Positions 61,266 to 64,000 of a DNA stretch of 64,000 nucleotides are shown here, piece after piece. The DNA comes from Oscillospiraceae bacterium (GTDB lineage Bacteria; Bacillota; Clostridia; Saccharofermentanales; Saccharofermentanaceae). The position numbers and the translations under genes were made by a program. Under the pieces are notes generated by a model. That model was not told where the DNA came from. It searched no databases and was given only the letters and a program-made list of their open reading frames with translations. Position 1 is the stretch's first letter. Every line of letters starts with the position of its first letter. The stretch covers positions 124,001 through 188,000 of the forward strand of contig CACWXL010000005.1 of assembly GCA_902764825.1 (NCBI GenBank), read 5' to 3'.

Positions 61266-63626
61266 ATGGCTAAATGGATTATCGTCGTTGACGACGACAC
61301 TGCCAATCTCAAGATGGCAGGACACATCCTGAGCAAAAACAACATGCGTGTGACTGCCTTTAAGTCCGGCAGTTCCTTCCTGGAATATGTCAATGAGAAC
61401 GGCATGCCGGATCTGGTACTTCTCGATATCAAGATGCCGGTCATGGACGGGTTCGAGACTCTGGGAGAATTACGTAAATTCGAGCAGCAGAAGGGTCTTA
61501 TGAAGACCCCGGTTGTTTTTCTCACCGCGGATGAAGATGTTGATACTGAGACTAGAGGTTTTGAAGTGGGCGTTTCTGACTTTATCAGAAAGCCGTTCAA
61601 TCCCGATGTCCTCCTTCGAAGGATCGACAATATCATGTCGAACTCCCAGGAGATGCATGACCTCAAGAGCGAGGCCACGATCGACAAGCTTACGGGCTTT
61701 CTGAATAAGGGCGCTGCAGGCGCCGAGCTCTCGAAAATGTGTTCCGAGAAGTCCGGCTGCCTTATGATGATCGACCTTGATTCGTTTAAGCTCGTAAACG
61801 ATATTTACGGTCATGAGATGGGTGACAGAGTCCTTATCGCCTGCGCCGATGCCATCAGGAATGCAGTTCCTTCAGGCAGTAAGTGCGGACGTATCGGCGG
61901 TGACGAATTCGTCGCCTTTGCGGCAGGAGTAACCTACGAATCCGATGTCTCGGCTATCTCGAGAAAGATAAATGATGATATTACCGCAAGCGCCAAAAAT
62001 CTCATGGGCGACGATATGAGCATCCCCATCGGAGCTTCGATCGGCGGCATCTTCGTACCGAGATACGGCAACGATTACAATTCCCTCTTAAAGCTTGCGG
62101 ACAAGTCGCTCTACAATGTCAAGAAGAACGGCAAGCACGGCTACGGGCTCTACGATGACGACGCAGAAGAAGGAAATGATACTCCCGTTCACGATATCCG
62201 TGCGATCTCCGAGATATTGGGCGAGCGCTCCATCCAGGACGTTGCTCTCCAGCTCGACAAGGATTCTTTCTCGCCCGTATACCGCTATGTCATCAGATAC
62301 ATAATGCGTCACCATATAAACGCATGTAAGGTCTTATTCACATTAACTCCCGCCGACGGCATTAACGGTTCCGATTTCTATGACGGCGTCGACGAATTCG
62401 GCAACCATATCAGGAGTTCGCTCAGAAAATCCGATATCTTCATGAGATACGGCAAGAACCAGTATTTCGTGTTCTTAACTGATATCAGGGCAGATTCCAT
62501 CGACAAGGTAATCTCTCATCTCGTGGAAAACTGGGCTCTGACTAGTGCCTCAAATATCAATGTCGCCCACGAGAAGGAATTCATCGGCAGCAGACAGGAA
62601 CTCATCTCCACCAACAAGGTCAAGAAGGTCGTTGTGGTGGATGATGACGTCATCAACCTTCAGGTCGCAGGAAAGATCTTAAGTTCCGGCGGCATGCGTG
62701 TCGCTGCGCTCAAATCGGGCGAGGCTCTTTTCGATTACCTCGCGAAAGAGAACGAACTTCCGAATCTTATCCTTCTTGACGTAAAGATGCCCGGCATGAG
62801 CGGCTTCGACTGCATAAAGAAGCTGCATTCATTAGAGACCGCGGCATCCAGGATCCCCGTCATATTCCTTACGGCTGACGAGAGCGAGGGCGCAGAGCGC
62901 GAAGGCCTTGCACTCGGCGCGATGGACTTCATCAGAAAGCCCTTTGTTCCTGAAGTTCTCCTCATGAGGGTAAAGAACCTCATCGAACTCGTTACGCTGC
63001 AGAACCAGCTCTATTTCGAAGTCGAACAGAAGACAAGGGAGAACAAGGATCTGTTCATGCAGATCGTAAGCTCTCTTGCCGCGGTTATCGACACCAAGGA
63101 CGAATATACAAAGGGACACTCGTCACGCGTCGCCGAATACTCCAGGATGATCGCCAAGAGACTCGGATACTCCGATGCCAGACAGGACGAGATCTATGTG
63201 CTCGCACTCTTACACGATGTCGGCAAGATCGGCATCCCTGACGGGATCCTCAACAAGCCCGGAACACTTACGGCTGAGGAATATGAACTCATCAAGGCGC
63301 ACTCTTCGATGGGCGCTTCCATTCTCAGGAATATCGAGAACGATCCGAAGTTCGAGAGTTGTGCCATGTATCATCACGAGAGATACGACGGCACCGGTTA
63401 TCCGAAGGGCATCAAAGGCACCCAGATCCCCGAAGAGGCAAGGATAATAGCGGTCGCCGATGCTTATGACGCCATGTCCTCTGACAGGAGCTACAGGGGC
63501 CACCTGTCACAGGAGGCTGTAAAGAACGAGCTTGAACTTGGAATGGGAACACAGTTCGATCCGAAGATTGCCGAGATAATGCTCACGATAGCAGAGGAAG
63601 ATAAAGAATACAGATTAAGAGGGTGA
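61266..63626 (+). CDS. REC-GGDEF-GGDEF'-REC-HD-GYP cyclic-di-GMP protein
   Basis: A 786-residue soluble signalling protein. REC1 (1-125) has Asp54 in VLLDIKMP, Thr88 and Lys109. A GGDEF domain (140-300) has an intact RIGGDEFVAF at 210-219 but no RxxD inhibitory site. A second, degenerate GGDEF-like segment is at about 330-440 (RYGKNQYFVFL in the motif place). REC2 (452-572) has Asp505, Thr536 and Lys558. The HD-GYP domain (595-770) has HDVGKIGIPDG and DGTGYPKG. So both cyclase and phosphodiesterase motifs are present in one chain with two receivers. The ATG at 61266 has AGGGGTG upstream. A membrane protein starts five bases after the stop, possibly its sensor. Confidence 0.92.
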   Translation: MAKWIIVVDDDTANLKMAGHILSKNNMRVTAFKSGSSFLEYVNENGMPDLVLLDIKMPVMDGFETLGELRKFEQQKGLMKTPVVFLTADEDVDTETRGFEVGVSDFIRKPFNPDVLLRRIDNIMSNSQEMHDLKSEATIDKLTGFLNKGAAGAELSKMCSEKSGCLMMIDLDSFKLVNDIYGHEMGDRVLIACADAIRNAVPSGSKCGRIGGDEFVAFAAGVTYESDVSAISRKINDDITASAKNLMGDDMSIPIGASIGGIFVPRYGNDYNSLLKLADKSLYNVKKNGKHGYGLYDDDAEEGNDTPVHDIRAISEILGERSIQDVALQLDKDSFSPVYRYVIRYIMRHHINACKVLFTLTPADGINGSDFYDGVDEFGNHIRSSLRKSDIFMRYGKNQYFVFLTDIRADSIDKVISHLVENWALTSASNINVAHEKEFIGSRQELISTNKVKKVVVVDDDVINLQVAGKILSSGGMRVAALKSGEALFDYLAKENELPNLILLDVKMPGMSGFDCIKKLHSLETAASRIPVIFLTADESEGAEREGLALGAMDFIRKPFVPEVLLMRVKNLIELVTLQNQLYFEVEQKTRENKDLFMQIVSSLAAVIDTKDEYTKGHSSRVAEYSRMIAKRLGYSDARQDEIYVLALLHDVGKIGIPDGILNKPGTLTAEEYELIKAHSSMGASILRNIENDPKFESCAMYHHERYDGTGYPKGIKGTQIPEEARIIAVADAYDAMSSDRSYRGHLSQEAVKNELELGMGTQFDPKIAEIMLTIAEEDKEYRLRG

Positions 63627-63631
63627 TCACA

Positions 63632-64000
63632 ATGAGTACTAACGACAAGGATCTATTTCAGACTTCGCACCTTACAATCCTGATAAGCTACACTATCTTT
63701 GCGACAATCCTCGTCGTTGAATCCCTCCTCTTGGACTGGGAGAAATGGGCTCTCATCCTCATCATCGGAGGAATGATCGCTGCCTGGGTCCTTCACATCA
63801 GGCACACGGCTCCTTCGAATGTCCGCATCTGGCTCTATGCCGTCCTCATGATGGGATGCTATTTCTTCTACGGAATACACCAGACAAGTACTTTCGACCT
63901 TGCCCTCGTCATGGCTGCCCTCATCATGCTCCATACGATGACAGGCAAGAAGGCATTCATTACCCTCTGCCAGTTCACGTTCTATCTGACGATGACCTAC
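63632..64000 (+). CDS. Polytopic membrane protein, N-terminal part (runs off window)
   Basis: The first 123 codons of a gene that continues beyond the window. It begins MSTNDKDLFQTSHLTILISY and has at least four membrane segments (about 12-33, 38-57, 65-85 and 90-105), with a Trp/Lys-containing loop in between. It starts five bases after the stop of the dual-receiver protein and has GGGTGA upstream, so the two are very probably one operon. The layout suits a sensor histidine kinase or another cyclic-di-GMP membrane sensor, but the catalytic part is outside the window and the function is unproven. Confidence 0.75.
   Translation, partial: MSTNDKDLFQTSHLTILISYTIFATILVVESLLLDWEKWALILIIGGMIAAWVLHIRHTAPSNVRIWLYAVLMMGCYFFYGIHQTSTFDLALVMAALIMLHTMTGKKAFITLCQFTFYLTMTY

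Overview
The window looks like chromosomal DNA of an anaerobic Bacillota of class Clostridia, probably an uncultured gut or rumen Oscillospirales/Saccharofermentans-like lineage. The reasons are a monoderm gene set, Shine-Dalgarno sequences of the GGAGG type, sigma-A promoters, a tryptophan T-box, an FMN riboswitch on an ECF-type RibU, GatCAB, the FabK-type enoyl reductase, a minimal SufB/SufC-like pair, many short lipoproteins and several cyclic-di-GMP proteins. The species assignment is inference. No rRNA, tRNA, CRISPR array, insertion sequence or prophage was seen, and most intergenic gaps are short.

Layout. 1-4.6 kb: start of rpoC and complete rpoB (minus strand) behind a perfect-consensus promoter. 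4.7-7.1 kb: trpE-trpG under a T-box with a UGG specifier. 7.3-9.3 kb: two tandem paralogous lipoproteins. 9.5-16.3 kb: a membrane-anchored SurA-like protein, then gatCAB with translationally coupled CNNM/CBS and HAD genes. 16.4-21.5 kb: GH3 glycosidase, UDP-galactopyranose mutase and an unusual lipid-anchored plus membrane-spanning foldase-like protein. 22.2-27.6 kb: type II fatty-acid operon fabH-K-D-G-F-Z with two FabT-like operators at its promoter; its fabF is damaged by a short internal deletion and frameshift. 27.9-33.5 kb: a second acyl-carrier-protein gene set (asparaginase, papain-like protein, ACP, fused KS/CLF-like protein, FabG-like reductase, FMN reductase).

33.6-41.2 kb: exonuclease III, a very unusual 1281-residue protein (sugar-binding-like domain, degenerate GGDEF, intact EAL, beta-helix-like repeats), a DUF4236 protein and the minimal Fe-S pair. 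41.5-49 kb: glmS, a Sel1-repeat protein, two lipoproteins, an orphan phosphonopyruvate decarboxylase, FMN riboswitch and ribU. 49-56.7 kb: alpha/beta hydrolase, O-antigen-ligase-like protein, two-subunit tartrate dehydratase/fumarase with a HAD phosphatase, DUF4349 protein, FkbM methyltransferase and a phosphoesterase. 56.7-64 kb: Na/phosphate symporter with PhoU tail, an ABC exporter, a REC-GGDEF-GGDEF'-REC-HD-GYP protein and the start of a polytopic membrane protein.

Themes. The two acyl-chain clusters lie back to back; the second holds the only ACP gene here and lacks a dehydratase and malonyl transferase, so it may borrow FabD and FabZ from the first. Two large proteins carry intact catalytic motifs for making and breaking cyclic-di-GMP. 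Envelope functions (Glf, Wzy/WaaL-like ligase, phosphonopyruvate decarboxylase, GlmS, FkbM) suggest a decorated surface polysaccharide. The most novel items are the EAL/beta-helix fusion, the KS-CLF fusion cluster, the dual-REC GGDEF/HD-GYP protein and the RpoB rifampicin-pocket substitutions.
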